A stretch of 64,000 nucleotides of DNA, taken from the NCBI RefSeq assembly GCF_000346465.2, contig NC_034012.1:7773689-7837688 (forward strand), given 5' to 3'. The translations under genes were made by a program, and so were the position numbers. A model generated the notes under the pieces. The model searched no databases, was not told the DNA's origin, and saw only the letters and a program-made list of their open reading frames with translations. This document shows positions 42,575 to 54,599 of this stretch, piece after piece (position 1 is the first letter of the stretch; each line of letters begins with the position of its first letter). The DNA is from Prunus persica. Lineage: Eukaryota; Streptophyta; Magnoliopsida; Rosales; Rosaceae.

Positions 42575-42993
42575 TTTTTGGGGGGGTNNNNNNNNNNNNN
42601 NNNNNNNNNNNNNNNNNNNNNNNNNNNNNNNNNNNNNNNNNNNNNNNNNNNNNNNNNNNNNNNNNNNNNNNNNNNNNNNNNNNNNNNGTGTATTTTCGGG
42701 GGTGTACAGCCATTTTTACATCCCCTTTACACCTCCAAGTGGTGTAAATACATTTTTTTGCTCCAATGAGAAACGATGTAAATTTAAGATATATAATTTT
42801 TTCTCTCTTTTCTCGAGTGGGTCCCGCCTATAAACGATGTAAAAATAGATGCAAATGTGCATTTTATTTTACATTTCTATGGTGGTGATGTATGTTTACA
42901 ACCCTTTACATCTCACAATTGGAGATTATTACGGTGACAAGGGGTGTCTATTTAACATACACTCCCTTATACACCATTCCATTATGAATGCTC
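42530..42993. mobile_element. Tourist-like (PIF/Harbinger) MITE interrupted by an assembly gap
   Basis: The ends GAGCATCCACAGTG and, reversed, GAGCATTCATAATG are imperfect inverted repeats, each flanked by TAA (42527-42529 and 42994-42996), the target-site trinucleotide of PIF/Harbinger elements. The interior has repeated GGTGTAAAT and CGATGTAAA words. The middle is lost to the N gap and a G homopolymer, so its true length is unknown. Confidence 0.55.
42542..42687. other. G homopolymer and 100-base N gap
   Basis: A run of about 31 G, then TTTTTTTG and seven G, leads into exactly 100 N (42588-42687), the conventional placeholder for a gap of unknown size. The G run is probably a sequencing or assembly artefact at the gap edge. 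Confidence 0.85.
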
Positions 42994-43124
42994 TAAGTGA
43001 AAGCTTACACACAAGGAAACAACTTCGTTACCCACAAAACATAAACTTTCTGAGTTCCATACAAGACGTAAGTAGTGCATAATGCACAGAAGAAGAAACG
43101 TAAACACTGGATTAAACACAATCC

Positions 43125-44165
43125 TTAGTTCTGCTGAAAGTTTGGAGAGATGAGGCTCTCCACATACACATCAGCATTGAAGTCACTCGGAAGGCCATTT
43201 ACCAAGAATTTTTTACATGTTCCGTCCTTTCGGTTGCACATAAGTAATTGCTTTTGATTTCTCACCAGAAGTATATTGGTATTCTTCTAGTAACACAATG
43301 GCTGTAAAGAAAAGTAGGAGTTGGTTATCATAATCTTAGTCCAAGACTCCTTCACATTATACTCTTTCATAACCCAAAATGAGTGTTGCTTATGATCATC
43401 ATGGTAATGTAGTAAACAAAGGCACCCTTCCAAAATGCCAGTTATAAATCTCTGATAATTCGTGACAGAATCAGGTGTGGCCAAGTCTGAGAACTTTTCC
43501 TCTGCTAAATCAAAAGCAACAATAACACAGGGACCTCCAACTCCAAGAGGGCCACATAACCACTGGACAGCTCCATTGAGAAATGTCCCATAGACATCCA
43601 AAAGATGTTTGAAGGGAAAATCTTGAACCCTTTTCCATGAATTGTTTTTCAATGAGAAGACAAGTACCATGCATCCATAAGCAACCTTGACAAACTTGTA
43701 ATCACTCATAGGAGGAGCATGACCAAAACCGTGGGCATGACGATGAAAACGCACTCCTTGTTGAGTACAAGCATGGCTTGGCATGGGGCAATCTGGTACT
43801 CTCATGGACTCTCTGGTTGAAGGGTTAAATATAAAGAAGGCTTCTGGCTGAGGCATGATGCAGACCAGACCATTACAGGAACCAGACACGAGAACCCATT
43901 TAGTTTTGAGATGGGTATTGAGTGGAAAATCAAGCTCCAAGGGCAACATATCATCATCTATAGTTGCTAAATGGTCCAAGGAGAAGAGAGAATGAGAGCT
44001 GAGAATGAGTTTCTGAGTCTGGGTTCTGTTGAAATGGGTTTGGATGAAGTGGGGTTGGGTGGTAAGGTGAAGCCATGACTTTGAAACACACCTGAATCTA
44101 CCAACAGACTTCACAGGAAGTCGAAAGAGTATGTCTGCAATGATATCTTCTGAAAAGTTTGCCAT
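43125..44165 (-). pseudogene. F-box protein copy 1, truncated by a stop codon
   Basis: The open frame 44165-43287 gives 292 residues with an N-terminal F-box (FSEDIIADILFRLPVKSVGR, then FRCVSKSWLHLTT) and an F-box-associated beta-propeller-like region (GSCNGLVCI, FNPSTRESMRVP, YGCMVLVFSLKNNSWKRV). It is clearly paralogous to the gene at 53430-54599. There the equivalent of its end continues LCYWKDTKILLARSW; here the Trp codon is TAG at 43289-43287. The same frame then stays open for 53 codons to TAA at 43125 with good similarity (NILLVRNQKQLLMCN, NGLPSDFNADVYVES). So one nonsense change removed about 53 residues. The F-box is intact, and a truncated protein might still bind SKP1 in an SCF ubiquitin ligase. 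Confidence 0.8.
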
Positions 44166-44689
44166 TTACGCCTAAAAAGTTCACAACTTGACCCTAAATC
44201 AACAACTAAAACATGGGTCTGCCACAAAATTTCTAATGTTCCATGCCCATATATTGAAGAAATCGAAAAAATTTGTAGCCAGAGAAATTGAACATAATCT
44301 AAGAGAAACCCATTTCCATAGAGAAGAAGATAAACAAAATATTCACCAAAACAAACAAGAGAATACGCAAAAGTTGCGAGAAAAAAAAGTCACAGCAAGA
44401 ATGTGATAATACCCAGAAAACAAGAGCAGGGTTTAGCAAATCCACTGACACAGACAATCTCTCTGGCACCGGAGCCTGGGACGATCTGCTCTCTGCTTGA
44501 AATTGGATATAAAAAGTAACAATGAAATCAAGAATATAAAAAATCGGAGTCAACAAAGATAGTTTTCAGGTGACGACAAAGGAAATTTACGACCTCCTTT
44601 TGGATGATGTATAAGGCCCCTTTAATGAATTTTTTTAATTTCTAAAATATCATTATTAATTTTTAAAAATGACATCACCTTTATCTCCA

Positions 44690-44864
44690 TATCCAACTCC
44701 ACCATCATTTTCAATACCTCCACCACCACCACTGACCACCACTGCCACCACCATTATCATCACCACCACGCCGCCACCATCTTCTCCTCCTCAACCTCCA
44801 CCACTGCTACATCCACCTTCACCTCCACCTCCACCTCCACATCCACAACTGCCATTCCCACCAC
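44690..44864. repeat. (ACC)n-rich tract split by the hAT element
   Basis: Imperfect CCACCACCA/CCTCCACC repeats run up to the left end of the hAT element and resume on its right side (51352-51410, CCCACCACCATCACCACTACC). The transposon landed inside one compound microsatellite. Confidence 0.85.
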
Positions 44865-47207
44865 CAGAGCCGGTCCTGGGTTTTCTAAGGCCCAGGGCAA
44901 ATTTTCTCAAGTGTGCCCTTTTATACAAATTAAACAAAAATAAAAAATAAAAAATATCAACTAATTAATTTTATTAAAATTATAAGAATTTACAAAAGAT
45001 AAGGAAGAACACTTTGGGGCCTCATTAAAACCTTGTTTAGGGAAAACTCAATGGGACAAAACTCTAAACGAAGGAAAAAGAGTACCCCGGATTGTAAACA
45101 TTGCATCAAAAAACGAAAACTACATATTTGAGTCTACATGCTTCCTCCCGAATCTCCATAAGCATTTCTTGATTTGATCAATCTTCTTTTCATCCTCCAC
45201 AATTAATCGAAGCAAAGAATCATCACATGTACCTACAAAATAAAAATAGCAATGAAATCTAAACCACAAAACATCATTTAAAATGTCTTCTTGTTGCACT
45301 TTTAGATGCAAAATCATCAATTATACTATCATATTTAATGTTTTCTAACATATCCTTTTCAATGCATAATATCGCTAATCCATTTAGCCTATCTTGAGTC
45401 ATGGTGGTCCGCAAATAAGATTTCAATAATTTTAATTTAGAAAAACTTCTTTCAGCAGATGCCACAGTCACAGGTAGAGTCAATAATACCCTATAAGCAA
45501 CCATTACATTAGGAAACATATCCACACTCTTTACAAACTCAAGAATTTTAATGGATGTCCATGGTTTATCTGTTTCATATGCTTCTTTTGGTAACATCAC
45601 TTGCAACATCTGTAATTCTGAAAATAAGTCTCTTGCATCAACATCAGAAACATCACCATGTTTTAAAGCATTTTCAAGATTCACACAAAAACTTTTCAAT
45701 TCATTATCATCAAACGAAGTCAACTTTGCAGCATCAAATAAGAACCCAAAAATAGATTCAAAACAATGCAATTGTTCAAACCTACTCTTCAATTCACCAA
45801 GAGCAATATCCACTATAACAAGAAAATAATCAGTTCTAAATGATTCTTCAGCTGATTGTTGTTCCCTATCACTATTGGAAACCTCATCAAAATGCCTTTT
45901 TCTACAAACTTGACGTTTTTTTGGAAATATAGGCTCAATTCCCATATCAAGGGAAATTTCTTTAGCATCAATCATGGCAGAAACAAACCCATTTATTCTA
46001 TAGTTTTCAAAAAATAAAACAAGTCCTTCTAATTATCTTACAGCAGCATCAAGACGCATGTCTTCAGATTGTAACTTTTTACTAACTAAGTTAATCTTAT
46101 GCAAAATGTCATGCCAAATAACCAAACTTAATATAAATTCAAAACTTGAAAGCTCTCCTGATGCTAAACTTTGAGCATCCCTACTCAATTTGGCATCTTC
46201 ACTAATTTCTGTTAATTTAAATAAAGCTTCTCTGATTTGGGAAGCTTGAGATTTTATTGCTTTGACACTTTCAATGTGACTTTCCCAACGTGTAGTTGAC
46301 AATGATTTCAAAGTTAAACCATCTATGTAATCAAGTAACACATTCCATCGCTTTGTTGAATTAGAAAATACCGTATATATGCATTGACATGCTCCAAAAA
46401 AAGATTTTGCTTTAACACATGAGTTGGCCATATTACAAACTATTAAGTTGAGACAATGAGAACCACATGGCATGTAAAATGCTCTAGGATTTATATCAAG
46501 TAATCTTTTTTGTACACCTAGATTTTTTCCTTTCATATTAGAGCCATTATCATAACCTTGTTCCCTCACATCATCAATATTAAGTGTAAGGGACTCAATT
46601 ACATTTTGTAATTCATTAAAAATTCCTAATCCAGATGTATCTTCCACATTCAGAAACTCTAAAAAGTACTCTTCTATATTTATTGGAGTACTTGAAACAT
46701 CTACACACCTCAATATTAAAGTCATTTGCTCTTTGTGACTTGCATCAGGAGTACAATCAAGAATGACTGAAAAATATTTAGCTGTTTTTATTTTTTGAAT
46801 GATTGCATGTTTAACATTTGATGCTAGAATAGCTATCAACTCATTTAGCATTTTATGGCTAAGATAATGATAATGAATCTTCTTATCTTGAATGAGTCAA
46901 AAATGATGTTGCATTACTAGATCAAACTCTGCAATCATTTCAAGTAGGCCTAAAATGTAACACCCCGACCCCAAATTTCCCCAAATTTTACCCTTATTTG
47001 ATTATTTAATTATTTAAGGGTATTTTAGTCATATTTTTAACCGAAGAGAGTTTGGGACCGCGACTTGTATTTTTGGATAGGTAGTACTGAGACGAGTTCA
47101 TAGACACGTAGTGAGCTCGAATCGGAGTTGTAACGAGAGAGATATGGTCAAAAGAAGCCCAGTGGCATAATCGTAAATATTTCGAAATGGGATTTTTTAT
47201 AAAATCA

Positions 47208-47211
<4 letters not shown>

Positions 47212-47272
<61 letters not shown>
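47212..47272. repeat. (CT)n microsatellite in the nested insertion
   Basis: About 30 CT units followed by further CTCTCTC blocks to 47316, then GC-rich sequence. Confidence 0.9.
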
Positions 47273-47275
<3 letters not shown>

Positions 47276-48473
47276 GCGATCTCTCTCCCTCTCCCGTCGG
47301 CTCTCTCTCTCTCTCTCCTCGTAACTCCGGCCACCGGCCGCGGCTGCGGACGGGGCCGGTACCAAAAGAACCGGCTCGGCCTCGGCGTCACGACCCAGCC
47401 CATCCCCGCCATCGGCCGCCGCTCCAGCCACCGGAAAATGCCGATTTTCGCCCGGATGTCGCCGGATTTTCAAAGCCGCCGATCTCCCTCCTCCGGCCAC
47501 CAATTCCGTCGACCCAGGTATGGATTTTGAACCTCTCGAGCTGCTCTAGCTGATGGTTGGGTAGGATTAGATCGATTCTTAGCGTAGATCACTCGATTTT
47601 CGAATTGAAAATCGGCCAAAACTTCGGCCGCCGTGATCGGCCATTTCCGGCCACTTTTTGGGGTAGGTCCAAGAACAAAAGTGGCTCCAAATAGGGTGTT
47701 ATACCTAGAGTAGGAGTTTGGAGCCGTGGTTTTGAGATTTTCTGGCGAACCGTTATCGCTTTGGGCACCCACGCGCTGCCGGCGCGTGAGGCGGCGAGTG
47801 GGCACTGTAGAAAAAGTAGCAATGTGTTCCGATGAGATCCTTAGGTTGTCACGAGTGCGTAGGATTTCGCGGATCTCAATTCGGACGTCGTTTGACTATC
47901 GAACGGATATTCGCATATTGCGCGTTATCCGGGTTCGATAGGTTGGGACCGTTGGATGGTCCCAAATTTAATATATGTTGATCTAGGTATTTCTAGGATC
48001 GTGTAGGATTTCACGGATCGTGAATCGGAGCCCCGGATGTTCCGAATAATAATTTTAAGTTTATATTTTTTTTATTAACCGTCAGATCGTGCGATCGTGA
48101 GCAATCCGACCGTCCGATCTGAACCAAACTTGCAGGACAAGTGTCCTATACCTGGTAGAACCCATAGGGACTTCCGGATCGGAAATTGGAGGTCGTGGGT
48201 TCTGCAGGTCCGGTTGACCAGGGTTAGAGTAGTTTGACCCTTGGTTGACCGTGAGTCTTTCGGAGTAATCTCACCTTTATAAGGGGGGGATTATCGGGTG
48301 CTAGACCATTGTGGAGGATTACACAATATTAGAATTTATTTATATAACTATAATTATATATGGTTGTACAAGGGTACAACAGAGTCTAGAATGTCAGTTT
48401 GGAGTGCTATACGCACTACTTTAGGTACCTCCCTGGATTTTGGATTCACTACAAACACCACCAAGTGAAAATT

Positions 48474-49027
48474 AGGTCCCGCGTGGCGTAGGTTATCCGG
48501 CGTTGGGACAGACCCCATACGTGGCGTTGGTTGTACCGGCGTATGGGGAGATATGAGATATGCGGTTCAGGTCTCACGTGGCGTAGGTTATCCGGCGTTG
48601 AGACAGGCCCCATACGTGGCGTTGGTTGTACCGGCGTATGGGGAGACATTGTGATATTGTGTTGAGGTCGCACGTGGCGTAGGTTATCCGGCGTGTCGAT
48701 AGACCCCATACGTGGCGTTGGTTGTACCGGCGTATGGGGAGATTTGTGATATGATGTTGAGGTCCCGCGTGGCGTAGGTTATCCGGCGTTGGGACAGACC
48801 CCATACGTGGCGTTGGTTGTACCGGCGTATGGGGAGTTATGTGATATGATGCGCAGGTCTCACGTGACGTAGGTTATCCGGCGTTGAGACAGACCCCATA
48901 CGTGGCGTTGGTTGTACCGGCGTATGGGGAGATATGATGATAGTATGGTATGGTCGCACGTGGCGTAGGTTATCCGGCGTGTTGACAGGCCCCATACGTG
49001 GCGTTGGTTGTACCGGCGTATGGGGAG
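48474..49027. repeat. six-copy 95-96-bp minisatellite
   Basis: The word GGCGTAGGTTATCCGGCG (GACGT... in copy 5) starts at 48485, 48581, 48676, 48771, 48866 and 48962, a period of 95-96 bases. Each unit also holds the related half GGCGTTGGTTGTACCGGCG followed by TATGGGGAG, so every unit is itself an old duplication. Linkers between units vary more than the cores. The array lies within the nested insertion. Confidence 0.92.
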
Positions 49028-50546
49028 AATATGTGAAATACAGAGAAAAGAAATAAGGTATCACCGATGTATGGAATTGGGTTTTAGTGGAAGAACTACG
49101 TGTGGCTTGATCCCTCAAGGAGGGTAGCAGCCTAAGGTTATTAGGTGCAGCTGCAGACTAAATATTAGTCATATTTGGTATTTGAATTGTTTGTTAGTTA
49201 GTTAAGAATTATTGGAAGGCCGAAGGCCATTTGTGTGAATTGCATGAAATTATATTGTGCATGCTGCCAGTTGGGAATATTAAATGTGTTTTTATGCAAG
49301 TTAAAACTTTGGGAAATGTCCAAATTATAGGGGAGACTCTGCCGAAATTTCGGCAGGAAGTCTCGATTTTTAGTAATTGGGTCTGGCATCGGAGTGATGT
49401 CAGGAATTCCAAAGGGTTCGTCTCGGGTTTTGAGAAAATTCGGGGCGGGTCCTTAAAGCCTAAAAAGTTACCATTACCATCTTCATAAATTTTTTCATTT
49501 GTTCCACGAAAAGTCAAATTATGTATAGCAAGACATTTCACAACAGTGATGATTCTGACAATAACATTTTTCCAGTGTAGTGTATCTTTCTTGATTAGCT
49601 CTTGTAATTCTATATCAATTGTTTGATTTGTTTTCAATCTGATTTGCAATTCAACACAAGACCTCAAGTTAGTGAGGTGTTCAATACTGCTTTCATGTTG
49701 TTTAAGCTTCTCACCAAGATGTTTCCAATCTCTAATTCCTTCACTAGTTAACTGACTTCTAGAATTCATTGTTTTAAACAACTTACAACATAAACAAAAC
49801 ACTTTATCCAACTCCTTTGAGTACACTAGCCATTTTCGATCCTTAGTTTCCCCATTTGGTAACGTACGAAGATAATAATTTGAAGAAAAATGTCTCTTGT
49901 GTTCGTCCATGGGGAATTTGAGATTAGTTTCTCTTAGGAGACCTTTTTCTACAAGTAAATCTCTCATTTTTGCATCAAGATTATCCCAAACTCGTGGATC
50001 ATAAATGTTCAAATCAAATCTTGTTTCGGGACATTCATTTTCATGGCAAGGTTCATCAATATTTTCATTTTCATCTAGGAAAGGTTCATCACTATTTCCA
50101 TTTTCATCTAGATCACCAATTTCTTCATTCACATCATTCTCATTTTCTACTAATTCTTCCAATTGAATTGGTTGTTCATATTCATTTGGTAAATCTTCTT
50201 CTAAATTTTCAAGTGAAGCATTGGTTTGTTTAACAAAATATTCAAAGATCCTCTTAAACTTTGAGCAATTTCTTCTTATTTTTTCTTTCTTTGTCTCTTG
50301 AGATTTCCGGAAAGTTGTTTCTTAGGAAACATTTTTTAATTTTCAGAATAAACACAACACAATAAAAAAAAATAATAAAACAAATTAACAAAGAACAATA
50401 AAACCTGGATTTTGAGCATATTTTCTTCCACTTGAAACTTCCAATTATAAAGAAAAAGAATCCCAACCAAGTTTTCTGTTGAATCAAATAATAAATAAGA
50501 AAAAGTTAACAATTAATCGCATAAAGCATCTCACAATCTTCAGTCA

Positions 50547-50669
<123 letters not shown>

Positions 50670-51645
50670 CTATAATATTTGAAAACAAACATGTATTAAG
50701 CATTAAAAGTTATCGAGGCTTCCACAATACTGCAAAAAATTATCACAAAGCACAAACATCAATTTTTCAACGCTTGATCATTATTACCAAATGATTTTAT
50801 TTATCCTATTAAACCACAATTCTACACAAAACAACTACAAGAGTCGAGTACAAAAAGATTCTATATGTATCTTTAAAAAAAAAAATACCTTCAAAGAAAG
50901 GCACTGGTCTAACTGGTGGATGATTTATTTTCCAACTCTGTTGGAGAAGAAGAGGAGAATCACCGGAAAAAAAAAATTGCTTGCGTTGCTTTGCTTGTGT
51001 TATGAACTGAGAAGGTTGAACTGAGAAAGTCGAAGGGTTTTTCCTTCTTTTTGTGGCTAATAAGAGTCTGTTTTGATTCCTCATATTTGTTGATTTGTTT
51101 TATATTATATTTTATAATTAATTAATAATGAACTTCCTTAGTCAATACGTTTCTTTTAGAGATTGAGTATAAAGACTGATTGGATTGATTGCCTTCCCTT
51201 TTCACTGATAGGTACAGGCAGCAACTCCTTTTGTTTTAATTTTTTTTAATACAAATATATACATAAGCTTAAAAAAAAAAAAAAATTGGGCCCCCCTCAG
51301 CTGTGGGCCCCGGGCTGTAGCCCTGGTGGCCCTGGCCCAAGGCCGGCTCTGCCCACCACCATCACCACTACCACAATCACCATTTCTTTCACCACCACCA
51401 CCACTATATGATTAGCACATAACACTTCAATATCATGTCTATTTTAGTCATTATTCACATTAACAACAGTTTTATATTAAAATTTACTAAACAATTTTGA
51501 CATTGCTTTTTGTACTAACAATACTTTAAAAATATTGTTTACCAAACATAGAGCTACTTTACTTTACAACTAATTATTTTCAAAGAAGTGACAGCAATCT
51601 CAAACTGGCCCTAAAGGCGTATTGCATCCTACTTGAGTTTTTTTT

Positions 51646-52572
51646 AGAGTGTTGCTAAACGAACTCTAAAATTAATTGAGTACACCGTATGATCTATGTA
51701 CACCATAATATTTTAATCAAAATATAAAATTAACTAAATACACCCTATTTAACTACTAAAAGTACTCATAGTAATCCCTAATACACTCTATCACACAACA
51801 CCAAACTTTAGAGGTCTTTTTTAGCCTTTTCCCGATCGAATTGGATGTCGACCCAAGGTAGAGGGAAGAGTTTTCTAAAAGAGGCTTATTCTTGGGCACG
51901 AAAGACAACCCTTAACCAACCATAGCAAAACCACACTGAAACCACCAGAATAAGAGGGCAACCGTGGGATAAAATTGAGAGAAAGACATGAGATTTGGGC
52001 ATGTCATTTAGGGTTATTTTCCTTAGCATTAATCAGTAAATGATTCATCAAATTGGCGAGACAGCAATTTTCCATCCACATGCTTTGTCACTATCATCTA
52101 ATGCTTGTTTGTTTGAGGTTATACTAATATTACATGCAAAACAAAGTCAAACTTCATGGGGAGTTTGTGTAATTAACTCATATAGAATTTCTAGGGGTGT
52201 TTATGTAATTAACCCAAACAAAATTTCTAAGGAATTACAGAAAATATGCTTTCCAATCTGACAAAAAAACAGAGTAAACTCCACCTCCTAACATGGTATA
52301 TTTAACCTACCAAATCGTGCAAGGATTAAAATTGGGGAGAGATAGCTAATCTATCAACCTACTATAACAAGATTTACATGTGGGACCAAGTTTCCTAAAT
52401 ATTATATCCAGTCTACCAAAATGAAAGGAGTTTAAAAAATAGAGAGACATCTCCACAACTTCAAAACAAAGATTTTTTTCGTAATTTTATATTAGAGTAA
52501 ATTAGTAATTCAATAAATAGTGTAATAATAGAATGTACTCAATTAATTTTAAGGTTCGTTTAGCAGCACTCT
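51646..52572. mobile_element. 0.93-kb terminal-inverted-repeat element
   Basis: The left end AGAGTGTTGCTAAACGAAC... and the reverse complement of the right end AGAGTGCTGCTAAACGAAC... match for about 40 bases with three differences (on to TTAATTGAGTACA). The flanks are T-rich and give only a weak 9-base repeat. The interior has no transposase but contains two copies of a roughly 40-base unit with TGTAATTAAC (52155-52232). A non-autonomous MULE- or hAT-type element is most likely. Confidence 0.65.
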
Positions 52573-53429
52573 TTCTTTAATACAAGAGATATTGGGATAG
52601 CATATTCGAATCCTTCAGTTCACATAAACTTCGTAGTTCTCAAAAATAAAAATTTGGCATAAGTGTTACGAAGGTAAGAGAATAGAGATTGTTGACAGAT
52701 GACTCACGAGAGTCCTTATTCTATATGGAATACAACTCCATGTTTTACATAAATATAATTCTCAACAATAAGAACATAAAATTCTATTGTAGCAGTTAGA
52801 TAATCAAGTTCACATGTCTAATCATATGCAAATACTCACGAATCTGTACCCCAGATGAACCCATTAGCATGTATACCAACATATTATTAGGTAACGTAAA
52901 CAAGTTTAATCAACAAATTTGGCGACGTGGGGTTTCGTCTCAGGCACATGAGTGCTTCATCCGTTGCAAAATCCTGAAAGCAAGAATTGCAGTAGTTTTG
53001 CGCAGCAGAATAGGAGCTCAAGCGAGTTATAAAATCCACTTCAGAAATGCACACATGCATTTGAAGAAGACAAGTCCAATTCATAAAGCTTGATGTTGCC
53101 GTTTGCAAGCAGAAGATCCATTTCAGTAATGCATAGCTCGTTTACTTACACCAGGAAATTGAACTTTGCTTGCATTATTACAGTGCATGAGGAGCAAAAA
53201 TGTCGAGGAGAGAACGTAGTGCAATTTGGAGAAGCAAAAGTAATTGTGTGCGCCTCTTTTTCTATTTCCTGGCAACCAAAGCAAATGAAATAAAATCCTT
53301 ACTGAATTATGCTTAATAGTCACTGTCATTCTTGAACCTCAACAACTACAAATTAATTCAAACTAAGTGAAAGTCAGAGACACAAGGATGTCAAGGAACA
53401 ACTTCATAAACCACAAGACCTACACTAGC
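52573..53429. other. spacer 3' of F-box copy 2
   Basis: No domain is recognised in the short open frames at 52869-53293. This is probably the 3' flank of the F-box gene and old repeat sequence. Confidence 0.45.
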
Positions 53430-54599
53430 TCAGTTGCTTTTTTTGGTCAGAAACTTGCTCAACTCAGTTACAAGAAGCAAGTAGTTCATGTGCACTAGAA
53501 GTAGAAATGTGCAGAGTACTGTAATCCGGGCTAAACGCAACCGCGAGTTCCTTCGGAACCATAAGTTCGGAGAGACAAGGCATTCCACATACACATCAGC
53601 ACAGAATTTGTCCGGAAGGCCATTTCCCAAGAAATTTTTGCAAGTTCCATCATTTGGATTGCAAAGAAGTAATTGTTTCCAACTCCTTGCCAGTAGTATC
53701 TTGGTATCCTTCCAGTAACATAATGGCTTCAAAGAAATAGAAGCATATGAGTCGGTTATCATAATCATAGTCCAAGACTCTTTCACCCTGTACTTGTTCA
53801 TAATCCAAAATGAGTGTCGCCTATCGTGCTGGTGTAGTAAACAAAGACACCCTCTCAAAACACCAGTTGTAAATCTCTTATAATCTGTGACAGATTCAGG
53901 TGGGGGCAAGTCTGAGAACTTCTCCTGTGCTAAATCAAAAGCAGCAATCACACAGGTACCTCCAACTTCAAGGCGTCTACATAACCAGTGGACAGCTCCA
54001 TTGAGAGTCGTCCCTGACTTCTCCAAACAATGTCTGTAAGGAAAGTCTTGAACCCTTTTCCATGAACTGCTTTTCAATGAAAAAATGAGTACCATGCATC
54101 CATAAGCAACCTTGACAAATTTGTAATCATCGATCGAAGGAGCATAACCAAAACTATATGCATGATGAAATATTACTTCTTGTGGTTCTGGAGGACAAAT
54201 ATGACTTGGCCTGGGGCAATCTGGTACTCTCAAGGACTCTCTAGTGGTAGGATTGAATATAAAGAAGACTTCTGGCTGAGGCATGATGCAGACCAAACCA
54301 TTACAGGAACCAAACATGTGAACCCACTCAGTGTTGGGATGGTTCTTAAGTGGAAAATCAATCTCCAAAGGTAACATATCATCATCTATAGGTGCTTCAG
54401 GGTCCAAGGAGAATAGGGAATTATTAGAACTTAGAATGATTTTCTGCTTCTTCCGGTGCCGGTTGAGATGGGTGTTGATGAAGTGGGGTTCGGTGGTAAG
54501 ATTGAACCATGACTTTGACACGCACCTGAATCGACACACAGACTTCAGACGAAGTCGAGAGAGTATGTCTACAATGATATCCTGTGAAAGGTCTGGCAT
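53430..54599 (-). CDS. F-box protein copy 2 (F-box-associated type)
   Basis: One exon encodes 389 residues from the ATG at 54599 (MPDLSQDIIVDILSRLRLKS). The start is chosen because it aligns with the start of copy 1. The same frame is open for 65 more codons upstream to an ATG at 54794, but that part resembles no F-box protein and is probably leader. The N-terminal F-box (about 1-45, FRCVSKSWFNLTTEPHF) binds the SKP1 subunit of SCF ubiquitin ligases. The F-box-associated region (GSCNGLVCI, FNPTTRESLRVPDCP, YGCMVLIFSLKSSSWKRV, GAVHWLC, CLCLLHQHD) should choose the substrate, which is unknown. It is similar to CPR1/At3g06240-like proteins and not closely to pollen SFB/SLF. Its 5' flank also resembles that of copy 1. 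Confidence 0.85.
   Translation of the reverse strand: MPDLSQDIIVDILSRLRLKSVCRFRCVSKSWFNLTTEPHFINTHLNRHRKKQKIILSSNNSLFSLDPEAPIDDDMLPLEIDFPLKNHPNTEWVHMFGSCNGLVCIMPQPEVFFIFNPTTRESLRVPDCPRPSHICPPEPQEVIFHHAYSFGYAPSIDDYKFVKVAYGCMVLIFSLKSSSWKRVQDFPYRHCLEKSGTTLNGAVHWLCRRLEVGGTCVIAAFDLAQEKFSDLPPPESVTDYKRFTTGVLRGCLCLLHQHDRRHSFWIMNKYRVKESWTMIMITDSYASISLKPLCYWKDTKILLARSWKQLLLCNPNDGTCKNFLGNGLPDKFCADVYVECLVSPNLWFRRNSRLRLARITVLCTFLLLVHMNYLLLVTELSKFLTKKSN

Larger units (their letters stand above)
46956..49457. mobile_element. nested 2.5-kb insertion, solo-LTR-like
   Basis: The transposase frame is cut exactly here, with GCCTAAAA duplicated at 46948-46955 and 49458-49465. The insertion begins TGTAACACCCCGACCCC and ends TCGGGGCGGGTCCTTAAA. 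These resemble plant Ty3/Gypsy LTR ends (TGTAACACCCCG...GGGGCGGGTCGTTACA), with a TATA-like TTTATAAGG near 48276, so a solo LTR is my first guess. However, an 8-bp duplication is longer than the usual 4-6 bp of LTR elements, and the ends are also partly inverted repeats, so a non-autonomous TIR element is possible. It carries no protein gene but has a (CT)n run, GC-rich sequence and a 95-bp tandem array. Confidence 0.7.
45274..50332 (-). pseudogene. hAT transposase (ZMYM1-like, TTF zinc finger), inactivated
   Basis: Reading leftward from an ATG at 50332 (MFPKKQLSGNLKRQRKK), a frameshift in an A-rich run near 50278 is followed by a long frame. That frame contains a TTF-type zinc-finger region (WLVYSKELDKVFCLCCKLF, DWKHLGEKLKQHESS). 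It stops at NGNFLG, where a 2.5-kb insertion interrupts it, and resumes LGLLEMIAEFDLVM on the other side. After TGA at 46899-46897 come the catalytic-core motifs ([44 protein letters not shown]). A TAA at 46035-46033 sits where relatives have a sense codon, and the hAT C-terminal dimerisation region follows (LPVTVASAERSFSKLKLLKS). Four lesions in all; it is no longer functional. Confidence 0.9.

Noticed and set aside
44669..44950. Proline/threonine-rich plus-strand frame as an extensin-like protein
   Set aside because: It is translation of the (ACC)n microsatellite and runs into the hAT end.
48449..49118. Minus-strand open frames with repeated RRYNQRHVWG-like peptides
   Set aside because: They arise only because the 95-bp tandem units lack stop codons in some frames; there is no start context or domain.
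50809..51084. Minus-strand frame MRNQNRLLLATKRRKN as a further captured MDAR exon
   Set aside because: It does not match the MDAR first exon or any other family I know; it is more likely leader sequence of the element.
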